Of a DNA stretch of 64,000 bases, positions 22,413 to 32,112 are shown piece by piece. The stretch covers positions 620,001 to 684,000 of the forward strand of contig RCSZ01000017.1 in assembly GCA_014898425.1 (NCBI GenBank). Direction: 5' to 3'. Source of the stretch: Botryotinia globosa (taxonomy: Eukaryota > Ascomycota > Leotiomycetes > Helotiales > Sclerotiniaceae). The notes beneath the pieces are model-generated. The model was not told the DNA's origin. It saw nothing but the letters and a program-made list of their open reading frames with translations, and did not search any database. The position numbers were made by a program, and so were the translations under genes. How positions within the stretch are numbered: position 1 is the stretch's first letter; every line of letters begins with the position of its first letter.

Positions 22413-23672
22413 CTAATCATACTCATCTCCTATCAAATCAATTGTCGGTATAGGTGTTGGTGTGGAAAGCGTAGAAGCTGCTGTAGAAGCCATTTTAGAG
22501 ATTACCCCAGATGTTTCTTTCTTTATAGTATCAGAAGTGATAAACCCCACATGTCTCAGTTTTTCAAGCAAATCCGAAAACTGCCATCCCGGATCGCTTC
22601 CCCTCAGAAATCTTTCCGTTTGTATCCATTTCTCGACCGTCTCTAATAGTTCCTCGCTTACTTGTCTTCTCTTTGCGGCGTAAGGCAATGCCATCCTCAC
22701 TAGTTTCTTTGGCCATGTCGTCCAAATGAAAAATGGACTCTCTTCTACCCACTCGGATGGCTCTTTCAGAATTTCTCGTTTTTGCGGTTTGTCACTTTCG
22801 ATGAATTCTTCGTAGTCCAAGACCATGTTATAAAGTATGTACGCAAGGCCAACCGTAAGTAAGACATTAGCGAGGAAGAAGAACCATGTGAAGAAGGTTT
22901 TTGATTTGGCGTTGTTTGTATTTTTGTTTTGACTGTAGGGTGAATTAACAATGACGTTGGAAAATGATAGTGGCATAGCTCGAATCTGAGCATTGGATCC
23001 AAGCCTATTATCCGTATTGTGAGCTGTTCGGAGAAGCTCATTGTCGATTACCTCTCCATCATCCTCCTCCTCTGAATACTCTCTAGGATCATCGGCAGGT
23101 CTAGGTATCGGAATCGGTTCTTGCATAATCTGCACAACGACATCCGATAGTGGTTGGCCCGGGGTGATTTCGAATTTCTTCCTGGCGGGTATGACGTATT
23201 CATCCCAATCGTCTTTCAGACGCTCCAGCCCACCCAGCCACTGCTCCCTCATTTGATTTCCATAGTGCATCGGCATGAGATCCCGAGTGATTTGACTACG
23301 TGCAGGGGAAACGAGCTTATAATCCCAGTCTTCGATCTCCATAGCCTCGATAAGGTTGAGTCTAGGCTTACAATTATCATCTAGAATGATAATTCCTGGT
23401 TCCGTCATACTCTGTTCCATGTCTTTCAGAACTCGTTCTCGAATCTCTCTTAGTTTTTCCCATGGTATGGGCGGAGGAGCAGGAGCAGCTATCAAATCTC
23501 TTTCCGCTATTCCCTCAGCTGATGGGGGATCATTGAAATAAAAGCTGGATCGAAAGAAAGTGACATGGGTGTCGGGAAGTATTTGATCTGTATTTTCGCC
23601 GAGGGCGCGCACTCCAATATTGGGGAAAGCCACAATGATCTTGGCTCGTTGTATAAATCCATCTCTTGCCAT
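22413..23672 (-). CDS. unrecognised single-pass membrane protein (419 aa)
   Basis: Single exon, ATG at 23670-23672. I do not recognise the family. There is one clear membrane helix at about residues 263-285 (FFTWFFFLANVLLTVGLAYI). The N-terminal ~260 residues are hydrophilic and include an acidic run EEEDDGEV. The C-terminal ~130 residues include a Lys/Arg-rich helix and end in a Ser/Thr/Pro tail. There is no N-terminal signal peptide, so it is probably a signal-anchor type protein of an internal membrane. The start IQRAKIIVAFPNIG is conserved-looking but gives no function. Confidence 0.6.
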   Translation of the reverse strand: MARDGFIQRAKIIVAFPNIGVRALGENTDQILPDTHVTFFRSSFYFNDPPSAEGIAERDLIAAPAPPPIPWEKLREIRERVLKDMEQSMTEPGIIILDDNCKPRLNLIEAMEIEDWDYKLVSPARSQITRDLMPMHYGNQMREQWLGGLERLKDDWDEYVIPARKKFEITPGQPLSDVVVQIMQEPIPIPRPADDPREYSEEEDDGEVIDNELLRTAHNTDNRLGSNAQIRAMPLSFSNVIVNSPYSQNKNTNNAKSKTFFTWFFFLANVLLTVGLAYILYNMVLDYEEFIESDKPQKREILKEPSEWVEESPFFIWTTWPKKLVRMALPYAAKRRQVSEELLETVEKWIQTERFLRGSDPGWQFSDLLEKLRHVGFITSDTIKKETSGVISKMASTAASTLSTPTPIPTIDLIGDEYD

Positions 23673-24307
23673 TTTTCAATTTCTTTTCAACCAGTTAAAT
23701 CAATTTTGGCGGTCTGTAACGGACGTTCGACGAAGTCGGATATGTTGAAGTTGGTGAGATGCCAAAAACCACGTCCAAATATTTTGATTGAGATAAGGAG
23801 ATATCTTACGGTTTTGGATTGAGGGTTCTTTGTTGACATTGGCCAAATAACAAAGCACATAGCTTTTATCAAGGAAAAGGATTGGTGATTACCCTCCAGT
23901 CTTTGTTGTACGAGACTTGAAATATTTGAGTAAAGGAAACTAATTTAGCGAAACCACAAGCGGGACTAGTACTATCGTAGAATGGGTTCAACGACCCCGG
24001 GAAAATTTGATTTGTTGATATAAGGAATTCTAGTTTAGTAGGAATTGACGATGACCATGAATGCAGTGTGAAATCCCATGGATAACATGGAATTCTTTTG
24101 TTTGTTACTTGTGATCAATGGGCGATATATAAATCGAAACCAAGGTAATGGGGAGCCCAGGTTGATAAATCATTGCTCGATGCTACAAATATCTGCTTCC
24201 CTTGAACAATCCTCAACGCCAGCTGTTTCCTGCTTTACTTCCACTTCGATTTCGATCTCCAATAGCCTGTGTTGTAATCAAACAAGAATGAATCTCGCGT
24301 CGTGTGT
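23673..24307. other. intergenic, no gene seen
   Basis: About 635 bp, promoter side of the 419-aa gene. Only short chance frames. Confidence 0.4.
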
Positions 24308-25006
24308 CTATTTCGTGCCTTCATCACTCTGCGCTAATGCCTCATCCACGGGCACCTCAACGGCCTCAGTTGCACGAAGCTCAGTAGTCTCAACAGACAT
24401 CTGTTTCTCATGCAGTCCCGGATTTACACCATCCAAGTACGTAACCTCTTCTGCAGCTTGATCAACAAGACCCTTTTCCATCCCATCCTCATCATTTATA
24501 GCTGTATCATTTGCTGCCTGGTCCTCAGATGCTACCGCCAATTTATGGACCCAAGTCTGAACGATCTTTGCATCCCATGGAATTCCAACGACTTCGCCTA
24601 TGATTACAACTGCAATCAAGCACATTTGAATATATTCATGCCAACAATTTCTCAAGCTGCAGACTTTGTCAAAAAATCCCAACGCCTGCATCGTATCCAC
24701 AATTACTCGTCCAAGATGTGATGTACAAATCAGAATAGATGAAGTGATCCATTCTCTTTGCTTTGGAAATGCTTTGTGTCGACATAGCTTGATAGAGACA
24801 CCAAGCGTGAGAGGAGCCCAGAATGGGTAGATTGGTGATAGGATCACAGTCATCCAAGAGAAAAGTGAATCCAACCCATGAGAAACGTATGGAATATGAA
24901 TGATATCCGTCGCGATGAAAACAACGAGTAAAACGAGAGCGAAAAGAGATAAAAATGCGGAGGCGGAGACTACCACGGCGCGTCTGTTTATGGATGATTC
25001 AGACAT
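24308..25006 (-). CDS. small four-pass membrane protein (232 aa)
   Basis: Single exon from the ATG at 25004-25006; a longer in-frame extension upstream starts only at GTG and is not used. Four hydrophobic segments are visible: AVVVSASAFLSLFALVLLVV, WMTVILSPIYPFWAPLTLGV, WITSSILICTSHLGRVIV and YIQMCLIAVVIIGEVVGI. An acidic, hydrophilic tail of ~70 residues follows. The motif P-x-x-PF-x-x-P followed by LCRHK recurs in the neighbouring gene at 25590-26078 as GPFIPFLVP and LCHQK, suggesting distant tandem paralogues. Function unknown. Confidence 0.55.
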   Translation of the reverse strand: MSESSINRRAVVVSASAFLSLFALVLLVVFIATDIIHIPYVSHGLDSLFSWMTVILSPIYPFWAPLTLGVSIKLCRHKAFPKQREWITSSILICTSHLGRVIVDTMQALGFFDKVCSLRNCWHEYIQMCLIAVVIIGEVVGIPWDAKIVQTWVHKLAVASEDQAANDTAINDEDGMEKGLVDQAAEEVTYLDGVNPGLHEKQMSVETTELRATEAVEVPVDEALAQSDEGTK

Positions 25007-25589
25007 ATTCAGTTTGTGAAGGATAGCCAAAAATGCTGTTATATCGAGATGAATTGAAAGAAAGAAAAGAGAAGATAATTCGGGGTGTCGTCGTGGTTGA
25101 GTATCTATCACGGGAGTAACGGCACGATTACGTCAAATGCGACTTTGGCGATTCTTAGCTAATAATAGCGTGTGATTCAGTGGACCTAGTGTTATGCTGT
25201 GAGATTTAAGACCATTAAGCTTCAATTAAAATGGATCTTTAGTATCAAAATTCGAACAATTGAGCGGGTAGATGCCTTAGTCCTGATCATGATTTGCGAG
25301 TAATACGATAATCTCACATATTTCTGTGGGCTTGATGCTGACTCCCTCTTCGCTCCCTCCAAACAAAACTTCACAGCTCCTACATACAACAGAGCTTCTT
25401 GATTCAGCTTGTATATTACTCCGGTTCCATTGATGCACACCTTCATCGCTATTGTCCACGGTGACCTCAAACTTTCAAGGCATCTTAATCTCCCAATTCT
25501 GGCGCAATTGAGTGGTCAAGCAATCAAGTCTCTTGGGGCTGTTTTGTACCTAAGCGCCTCCATCTCAATTAGCGACCTTTTGAATGATG
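25007..25589. other. intergenic between two membrane-protein genes
   Basis: About 580 bp. Only short frames. Upstream region of the 232-aa gene. Confidence 0.4.
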
Positions 25590-26078
25590 TCATTGGCATT
25601 CAACAGCAATTCCTCCATTATCAGACTCCTTCTCTCCTTGTTCCTCAACTTTTCTTTGCTCGTTTCCATCGTCAAATGTAGCCCACCAATCATCTAGCAT
25701 CTTATCAATCGATCCTTCATCAATATCCCATTCTGAGCCCCAGATTAAAAGAGCCAAAATGATTAGTCCAGTCTCCGTCCAAACCCTCCATTGTCCCACA
25801 AAGTCCCCATTCATGCACCATAATGTCAGTAATACCCGCGGTACTGATCGGCTTAGAAGTTGTACCATATTTGCTGCGTTTACGAATTTGCTAGCTGTAC
25901 TCGTTTTCCATTTTTGGTGGCATAAGAAGCGTAGGTTGATGTAGAAGTTGATGGGTACAAGAAAGGGTATGAATGGCCCGATGAGCGTGTGAAGGATTTC
26001 ATAGCTTTGACTGAGTTGAGTAGCCATGTAGTCTAGTGGATCGAATTTTGTTTTGGTCTTTTTGGACTTAACTTTCAT
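25590..26078 (-). CDS. small multi-pass membrane protein (162 aa), possible paralogue of its neighbour
   Basis: ATG at 26076-26078, single visible exon. A basic start (KVKSKKTKTK) precedes hydrophobic segments ILHTLIGPFIPFLVPINFYI, a middle segment around LLSRSVPRVLLTLW, and TGLIILALLIWG. An acidic tail follows (DIDEGSIDKMLDDWW, then DDGNEQRKVEEQGEKE). Segment order, the PFxxFxxP-LCxxK motif and the acidic tail match the gene at 24308-25006. That protein has an extra N-terminal membrane helix; its counterpart here could sit in an unannotated upstream exon (an AG before 26078 at about 26101 would permit one). Function unknown. Confidence 0.5.
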   Translation of the reverse strand: MKVKSKKTKTKFDPLDYMATQLSQSYEILHTLIGPFIPFLVPINFYINLRFLCHQKWKTSTASKFVNAANMVQLLSRSVPRVLLTLWCMNGDFVGQWRVWTETGLIILALLIWGSEWDIDEGSIDKMLDDWWATFDDGNEQRKVEEQGEKESDNGGIAVECQ

Positions 26079-26570
26079 CGTGACAGCAACTGCATCTATA
26101 TCTGAGAATGTTCAGAAAGCGACTAGGTATGTGTACCGGTTTTTTGATGTTTGTCTTGACGACCTCACCTGCCCGCATCCATGGATGCTCATAAATGCGG
26201 GGTGGCTTGAGTGCTGCGCCGCAGAGGATTCCCTACCTAGGTACCTTGAGAAGCATGATACGTGAAAATATTATCAGATGACTTGATACTCAAGATAATT
26301 AGGATAATCTCTCTCGTATATCAGTAATGGATCAGAATATCAACCAAAGCCTGCAAGCCAGGTACATAGATATAGATTTTACTTATTAGCTAGCGATATC
26401 AGAGCCAAAATGGCAATGTTGAATGCAGATTGATTCCACAAACAAAAGTGCCAGCAAACCTGATACGTGGAGGGAAAACAGTATCGAAACGATATTCTAT
26501 CCCTGGGAGATGCCAACTAGATGCGTCATGCCAGAAGTGCTTGACTATAGTGTAACAGTAAAGATTCCAA
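26079..26570. other. intergenic, no gene seen
   Basis: About 490 bp; contains a TACCTAGGTA palindrome (26234-26243). No gene recognised. Confidence 0.4.
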
Positions 26571-27324
26571 TCATGAAGTTATGGCTCGTTTGGGAAAGAC
26601 ATCAAGATCATAAGAACCATTACCCTTCTGCAATCTCCGCTTCCAAGCAGGCCTATCGTAAACTCTCTTCAACCACTCATCCAATCTAGGGAATTCCTTT
26701 TCTAGATCAACCCAGTTCCTATGCTTCACGAAGCTCATGGGAAACTGCATCATAATATCGGCTCTACCAGGATTCTTCCCCATGAAATACCCACCTTCCG
26801 GTGCATTTTTTAATTCTCCGTCCAAGATAGTTAGAATCTCCCTCAACTCGGGACCATCAAAGCAATTTACAACTCCATTCCTAATGAAATCTAGATCAAA
26901 GAAAAGAAAAAAGTAAGCCGATCGCACAAATGTCGTAAGATTGAAACAATTAAGGATCTCATCTCTGACCCAATCACCGCTATTCAAGCCAAACTTATCC
27001 TCGGTGTCAAATTTGCGAAGAAGATATGTGCACATAGCATCGCTTTCGGGAATATATCGATTGCCATCCGCGGCACCAGTTGTCAGAACTGGGGCCTTTC
27101 CATATGGGCCGAGGGCTATAAGGGATTCAGGGGCGTGGAAAGGGGCAATAGGATCATCGGCAGGTTTGCGGAAGTGGTCGACGATATTGTATTCAACACC
27201 TAGCTCCTCAAGAAGCCAGAGGATACGTTGAGATTGGGAGTGCTAGTCTCGTTAGTTAGTTATCATTAGATTTGAGGGGCGAACTTACATCTAATTGATG
27301 GAGAGTTGGCTTATTGTCTGCCAT
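26571..27324 (-). CDS. glutathione S-transferase, Gtt1-like (235 aa, 2 exons)
   Basis: Conjugates glutathione to electrophiles or detoxifies peroxides. Exon 1 is 27289-27324 (12 codons) and exon 2 is 26571-27242. The 46-bp intron starts GTAAGT and ends ACTAG in phase 0. The N-terminal thioredoxin-like domain has LHQLDHSQSQRILWLLEELG, the Gtt1/URE2-type active-site region with Ser in the usual catalytic position. YGKAPVL (cis-Pro neighbourhood) and PESDAMCTYLLRKF (glutathione-binding E-S) follow. The C-terminal helical domain has PGRADIMMQFPM and the hydrophobic core typical of GST_C. Length (~235) fits the family. No targeting signal. Cellular substrate cannot be told from sequence. Confidence 0.9.
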
Positions 27325-28900
27325 CTTGTTTGACTGAGGGGTAGGTAAATTAAGTTGAGGTTAATCGAAGATGCTGTTCACCAAGTGCTGAAGAGATGGG
27401 GGATTTGACGGATGTGTAAGAAATCTACAGATTACTTTCTGCCACTGATACGCCATCAAAGTATAACAAACGGAATGATTAATGCAATACGAAAGCCATG
27501 AGATGCTTTGCGCAAGCACATCCCACTCGCACCTCTTCAATATCAGTAACCTACATTTCTTTTAGCTACTAGGTATGTATCCAAACGGAATCCGTCCTGA
27601 ATTTGTGTCACAGCTCAAGGAACTCGAAGTCTAGAGTCGCAGCAGAATCTTCATGTAACGTGAGTATTATCGCATTCTTGTTCATTGATGTGATTGTCGA
27701 TTCATGGGGGCATGATTGTCATGAAGGGGGAAGTCATGGATTTTGAAGATAGGCGGTGGTGGCCCGGGCTGAAGCATGTGGAACTTCACGGACCTTCTCA
27801 CCATCACATCCGAATTCCTATTTCAAAATTTGTAAGATACTAACCTTACCTTCTCACATACACACACAGCATTTGTGGTCCGTAAAACAGCGACACCATT
27901 TATCTACATACACAAGCCTGAAGAAGAGTATTATTGATCAAACTTCTAGAAGACTTGGAACATCAGTACTGCTCTCAAAATCTCAGCTATACTCACGCCT
28001 TCCACAAAACTCGAGTAGCTTTCTTCGACGTCCAATTTCAAAAACTTGCTTCTTCTCCGATGTCTGGCCAAATCGGAATTCTTATTACCTGAGGAAGTAT
28101 TATAACTCTTTGCCAGTGTGCTATTTGGGTCATGCTCTGGACCTACATCTGTCCTGTCCGAATGTTTTCCCTGTTAGGCCCTATCAATCTCTGGTGAGAT
28201 AACGCCATCAAGTTTCTTCTTGCACAGGGCCATTAGCCTTATCAGATTTAATGTCAAATGTCTCTAAAATCAATAGCGACGTTTGTATCGGCGACGATAT
28301 TCTTACCGGGTACTCAAAATCCTACGGCTTGTATCTTGGATGAAAATGAATTTAGCATTGATAATATACTTTCATCGGAACTCGACCAGATATTGTTTTG
28401 ATCAGACCAGCTATATTTCTTGATAATGCCATCATTTTGCTACCTGTCTAGTTCTGGCTGTCTAGCTAAGTCACGTATTGACAGGTATACATTCTTGATT
28501 GACCTTTCAATATTCCGACAAGCACAATTTTGCCTTGCTCGAGCGAGAATCAACATGTTCACACAGTCCGCACAGAGACACGGATGAATCATTTCTGACT
28601 TTGCTTACAGCACAAAAGACCAAGTCGCTTGTGCATATCGCCTGTTCTTCCAGTCCCCTACAGCCTGCGAGCCTATCAACCCGCGGAGTGTTCAATTTCG
28701 CTCGGTACTCAATGAATCTTTCAAAGACGTCTTATACCTACTTCCCGATCTTTCAAAGTCTTTCGGTCACAGATTGTCCCATCACGGTGGTTATGAAAGT
28801 TGCATGGCCTGAAGTGCCATACGGCTGTGAGGACTACCGTTCCTTCATGTAACATTTCCCTGAGAGCAACAGAGTCCTCCTCCAGGCCATCGATGCGTTT
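27325..28900. other. 1.6 kb intergenic, no supported gene
   Basis: Open frames at 27756-28202 and 28499-28852 on the plus strand are rich in Ser, His and Pro without any motif and look like chance frames. A 47-codon frame from ATG at 28258 also has no support. Confidence 0.45.
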
Positions 28901-30056
28901 TTACATGTCCCAGTACCGTGGCCGAAGCACTGGATGACAACGATGTAGGTCATAATTGAAGCGATAGCAGGCTAGCCTTCTTAAGCCACAATTCTTTGGG
29001 GTATGCTTATAGATACCAGCGATGTCTTCCTTCGTCAATGGGCCTCGGTTTAACTCCAGGGCTCTCACGACATGATCTGTTATGAGATTCATCAAATCTG
29101 TCACATACAGTCTGCTCGCCAGCAAATACAGGCCACCCCAATTGAACCCCGTTTCGACGCAAACGACTGGACAATCATGCTGCATTTGTTCACTCATTTT
29201 TCCCATCAGGATAAATCGACCATCGAGGCAAGTGCCCATTAGATGCCCACCACATCAAATCGTGGAAAGCCTCGAAATCACCACTGGGGAATGTAATGAA
29301 ATCCGATGCTGCTTCTTGGGATGTTCCATCAAAGAAGTTTTTGAAGTATTGAATTTTCTCGCAGAGAATCCTCTTGTAAACTCGGATCACATATTTTTCC
29401 GGGCCGATATAGATCTTGACAATTTCTTTTTCTGGGCTCCCATCTTCCTGTTCATCAAGTGGGCAGTGAAGTGGTGTGTAATTGTCCCGCTGCTCGTCTT
29501 CCTTATGTTCAACAGGGCAGTGGATAACCAAGCCAGCTTTTTCTGATGGCGTCTCGAAATCGCAGATAACTGCAGCCATTTGCTTACTCTCCTTCGAGCG
29601 TGTTTGGTATTTCCAAGGTTCAGCACGTTCGTCCCATACAACACCAATTGAACCTTCATCTCGGAGATCATCTCTCCATCGCTCAAGTTGAGACCGTCAG
29701 TGCTCCAACCCGACGGTTACTGGTTGCTTTTTGTAGATGAACTTTACAAACTTTGAAAATACCGGCTCTTTTCGTGTCCGCGTTGCAGTGCTGCTTGCTG
29801 ATTCCTTGTGTGTATTTTTGACATCCTCTTCGGCGATTACGTATGCCATTTGATGACCGACTCCTGTAATTCTATTTGCCGGTGTCTGCGTTTCTTCGAT
29901 ATCGTCATCTGTCTCTTCGTATTCTTCAAAATCCTTGAAGTAACTCCCATGCTGGCACATTGGATCTTCCTGGGTCCGGGGAATCTTCTCGGTTGCAGCG
30001 AGCTTATCATCTCCATGCACTTCGATTTCAGATTCTTTCTCCGCATCTTTCGCCAT
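28901..30056 (-). pseudogene. BTB/POZ-domain gene with in-frame TGA and frame change
   Basis: From ATG 30054-30056 the frame encodes an acidic N-terminal region ending KFVKFIYKKQPVTVG, then meets TGA at 29697-29699. The same frame is open again on the far side (about 40 codons of charged sequence, then ATG at 29577-29579). It enters a BTB core: EKEIVKIYIGPEKYVIRVY, ILCEKIQYFKNFFDGT, DFITFPSGDFEAFHDLMWW. Near 29215 homology shifts to another frame that carries the BTB C-terminal part LYLLASRLYVTDLMN and IYKHTPKNCGLRRLACY. No GT-AG pair between the two frames gives the right phase that I can find. BTB proteins in fungi are mostly of unknown function. Alternatively 29577 is the start of a shorter gene with only one lesion. 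The TGA is followed by CGG, a context known to permit readthrough in some viruses and eukaryotes, but nonsense is the simpler reading. Confidence 0.65.
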
Positions 30057-31285
30057 AATGCTGTCTGAACTTTGATTGTTTGGCGCAAGTCCTCTCTTAA
30101 TTTTCTTCGATGGTGCTATTATCAATATCTAATTGCGTCAGAATTCATGGATGACTGAAAATAACCTTCTCTCCAGAGAGGCGCATCCTCTATAAGGTCT
30201 AGAGAAATTTGAAGTTCTTGAGGATTTGCTTCCATATGATGATTAAGAAAACGATTGCCACATACCTGTTCAATGTCTCCTGACTATCTTGACAGGGCAG
30301 AAACCAAGATAGATCTTAAGAAGTAGTTCTTTGCTGCAAAAGCTAACAGCTGCAGGTTTATTTTTGGCAGAAGATGTTCAATTTGATACTGAATATGGGT
30401 GCCAAGTAATGTAGCTCCAGGTTCTCGTCGCAAAAAAAATTGTTTCAAACTTGACAATGAGAGTCGAATGCCAAAGTTGCAGTTTGTTTTCGATTCAAGG
30501 ATTTAAATTGGCATTTGAAGTCGAATCGGACTCTTCAGTAAGTTTGGTAACATGAAAAAAACAAACTTCCTTGATCTTTGATGGTGGGTTGTGTTATAGG
30601 TTGAGTTGTGAGTCGGGACCTACTCAGTAAAGGGACAGGCCACATTCGGCTAGTGTGATATATTGTTAAATTGATAATGACCATAGTGAGTCTGTTATCA
30701 TGATGAATAAAGGTTCTTGAATCTATGTTACAGAACTTGTAGCTATGGAAACTTTTACCATTAATGAGTCAATACAGAATATAGTGATTATATTGTAGTG
30801 ATTAAGGCTCAGGTTCTACTACAGGCTGATTTTTTCTTTCCACTCTTATTTTAGTTTCACTGAGTGAGATATAGCAACAGAGACAAATAGAGGCGATTCG
30901 CCAGTAGACACAACGACTTGGATCGATCAAGTGTCAGCATGCTTGTCTATCACTGGTGTCATCCTGCTTTGGCAATTGATAGTTAATTTGCCCCTAAGGC
31001 AATACAGAAGTCACCGTTCTTTATTGTTTGCTTGATAGAAAAGGAATTGCACAGATAATCATGGGAGATATTGATTGTATGTTCAAGTTTTCTTTTGAAC
31101 TGGAAAAAATGCTTCTATTGCCTGAGATCTAATAATGACTACTTGTTAATTGAGTGGCCTTACAAGCACAGGTGTGGCTAAGAATAAACTTTCGACTTGC
31201 CATAGCTACAACAAATATACTTTGAAGCTTCCCAAATCCAATTTTTTCTTTTTTCACATCCCTTTCTTCTCTTCCTAAATCATAT
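30057..31285. other. 1.2 kb AT-rich intergenic region
   Basis: No open frame of note. AT-rich, no recognised RNA gene or repeat array. Confidence 0.5.
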
Positions 31286-32112
31286 TTAAGTCTTCACACA
31301 AAGTGCCTGTCCCACACTCAAGTTGGCACAACCAGCATCAATCTCGGTATTCAATTCTCTCAAGGTATCCAACGTGATCCCGTTCTTCGCATCAACGATA
31401 TCGCATGTGTCTCCCATTGAGACAATGAAAAATGTAGTGCAACTTGCAGCGGTTCCGGGAAACACGATACCGGTGGTGTTTGTGGTTGGATCTGTTACAG
31501 TGGCAGTTGTGGTGGTGGTGTTGGCAGAACTGGTGGTGTTTGCTTTGGGGGTATCGGTGATAGAGAAGGAGGTCAGATCACGGGCCTCGTTAGCGGGCGC
31601 GATGGTGTTTGTTGCGCTACCATGGGCTGGAGGAGCTGGACCACCAGCTGGGGGAGCGGGGGGAGCTGGCTTTGTGGTGTTGGCTGCATCAGCAGGCGGC
31701 GCTGGACCACCGGCGGGAGGAGCTGGTGGGGCTGGCATTGTGCCATTGCCTTTTGCAGGAGGAGCTGGTGGAGCTGGACCACCGGCAGGAGGAGCTGGTG
31801 GGGCTGGTCTTGTGCCATTGGCTTTTGCATCAGGAGCTGGAGGTGCTGGACCACCGGCTGGAGGAGCAGGGGGTGCGGGGGGAGCAGGAGCACCGGATGG
31901 GGGCGCCGGAGGAGCGGCCATTGTATTATTGGCAGCGTTAGGGTCGGCAATTGCAATTATACTATTTACAATATTAATTCCATTGTCGATGATGTGAACT
32001 CAAGGTATAGATAGGTAATGAATGCTTACTCTCTCGTCTCCAACTGAATAGGAGAGGCGTGGATAGCTGTTGCCAAGACGGCGAGTGTGAGGGCGGTGAA
32101 TGAATATTGCAT
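31286..32112 (-). CDS. secreted Pro-rich repeat protein with one LysM domain (252 aa, 2 exons)
   Basis: LysM domains bind chitin or related GlcNAc polymers. Exon 1 is 32030-32112 and exon 2 is 31286-31961. The 68-bp intron has GTAAGC donor and AATAG acceptor, phase 2. The N-terminus (MQYSFTALTLAVLATAIHAS) is a clear secretory signal peptide. Residues ~40-145 are repeats of PAPPAPPAGG and related units, interspersed with short spacers containing N-glycosylation sites (NGT, NTT). The last ~50 residues form a fungal-type LysM: SCTTFFIVSMGDTCDIV, then GITLDTLRELN, ending CANLSVGQALCV. Four Cys are placed as in fungal-specific LysMs. No GPI or membrane anchor. Role is probably in the wall or apoplast (chitin shielding or masking); that is inference. 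Confidence 0.85.
31600..31915 (-). repeat. in-frame Pro/Gly/Ala-coding minisatellite inside the LysM gene
   Basis: Degenerate repeats made of GGAGCTGGT/GGAGCTGGA-type 9-mers (plus-strand view) arranged in larger ~60-bp units, each coding for PAPPAPPAGGP and a short variable spacer. Five to six higher-order units are visible. Such arrays usually vary in copy number between strains. Confidence 0.8.

Noticed and set aside
31323..32014. Plus-strand frames opposite the LysM gene
   Set aside because: Shadow frames of the GC-rich Pro/Gly repeat on the minus strand, where signal peptide, intron and LysM domain all agree.
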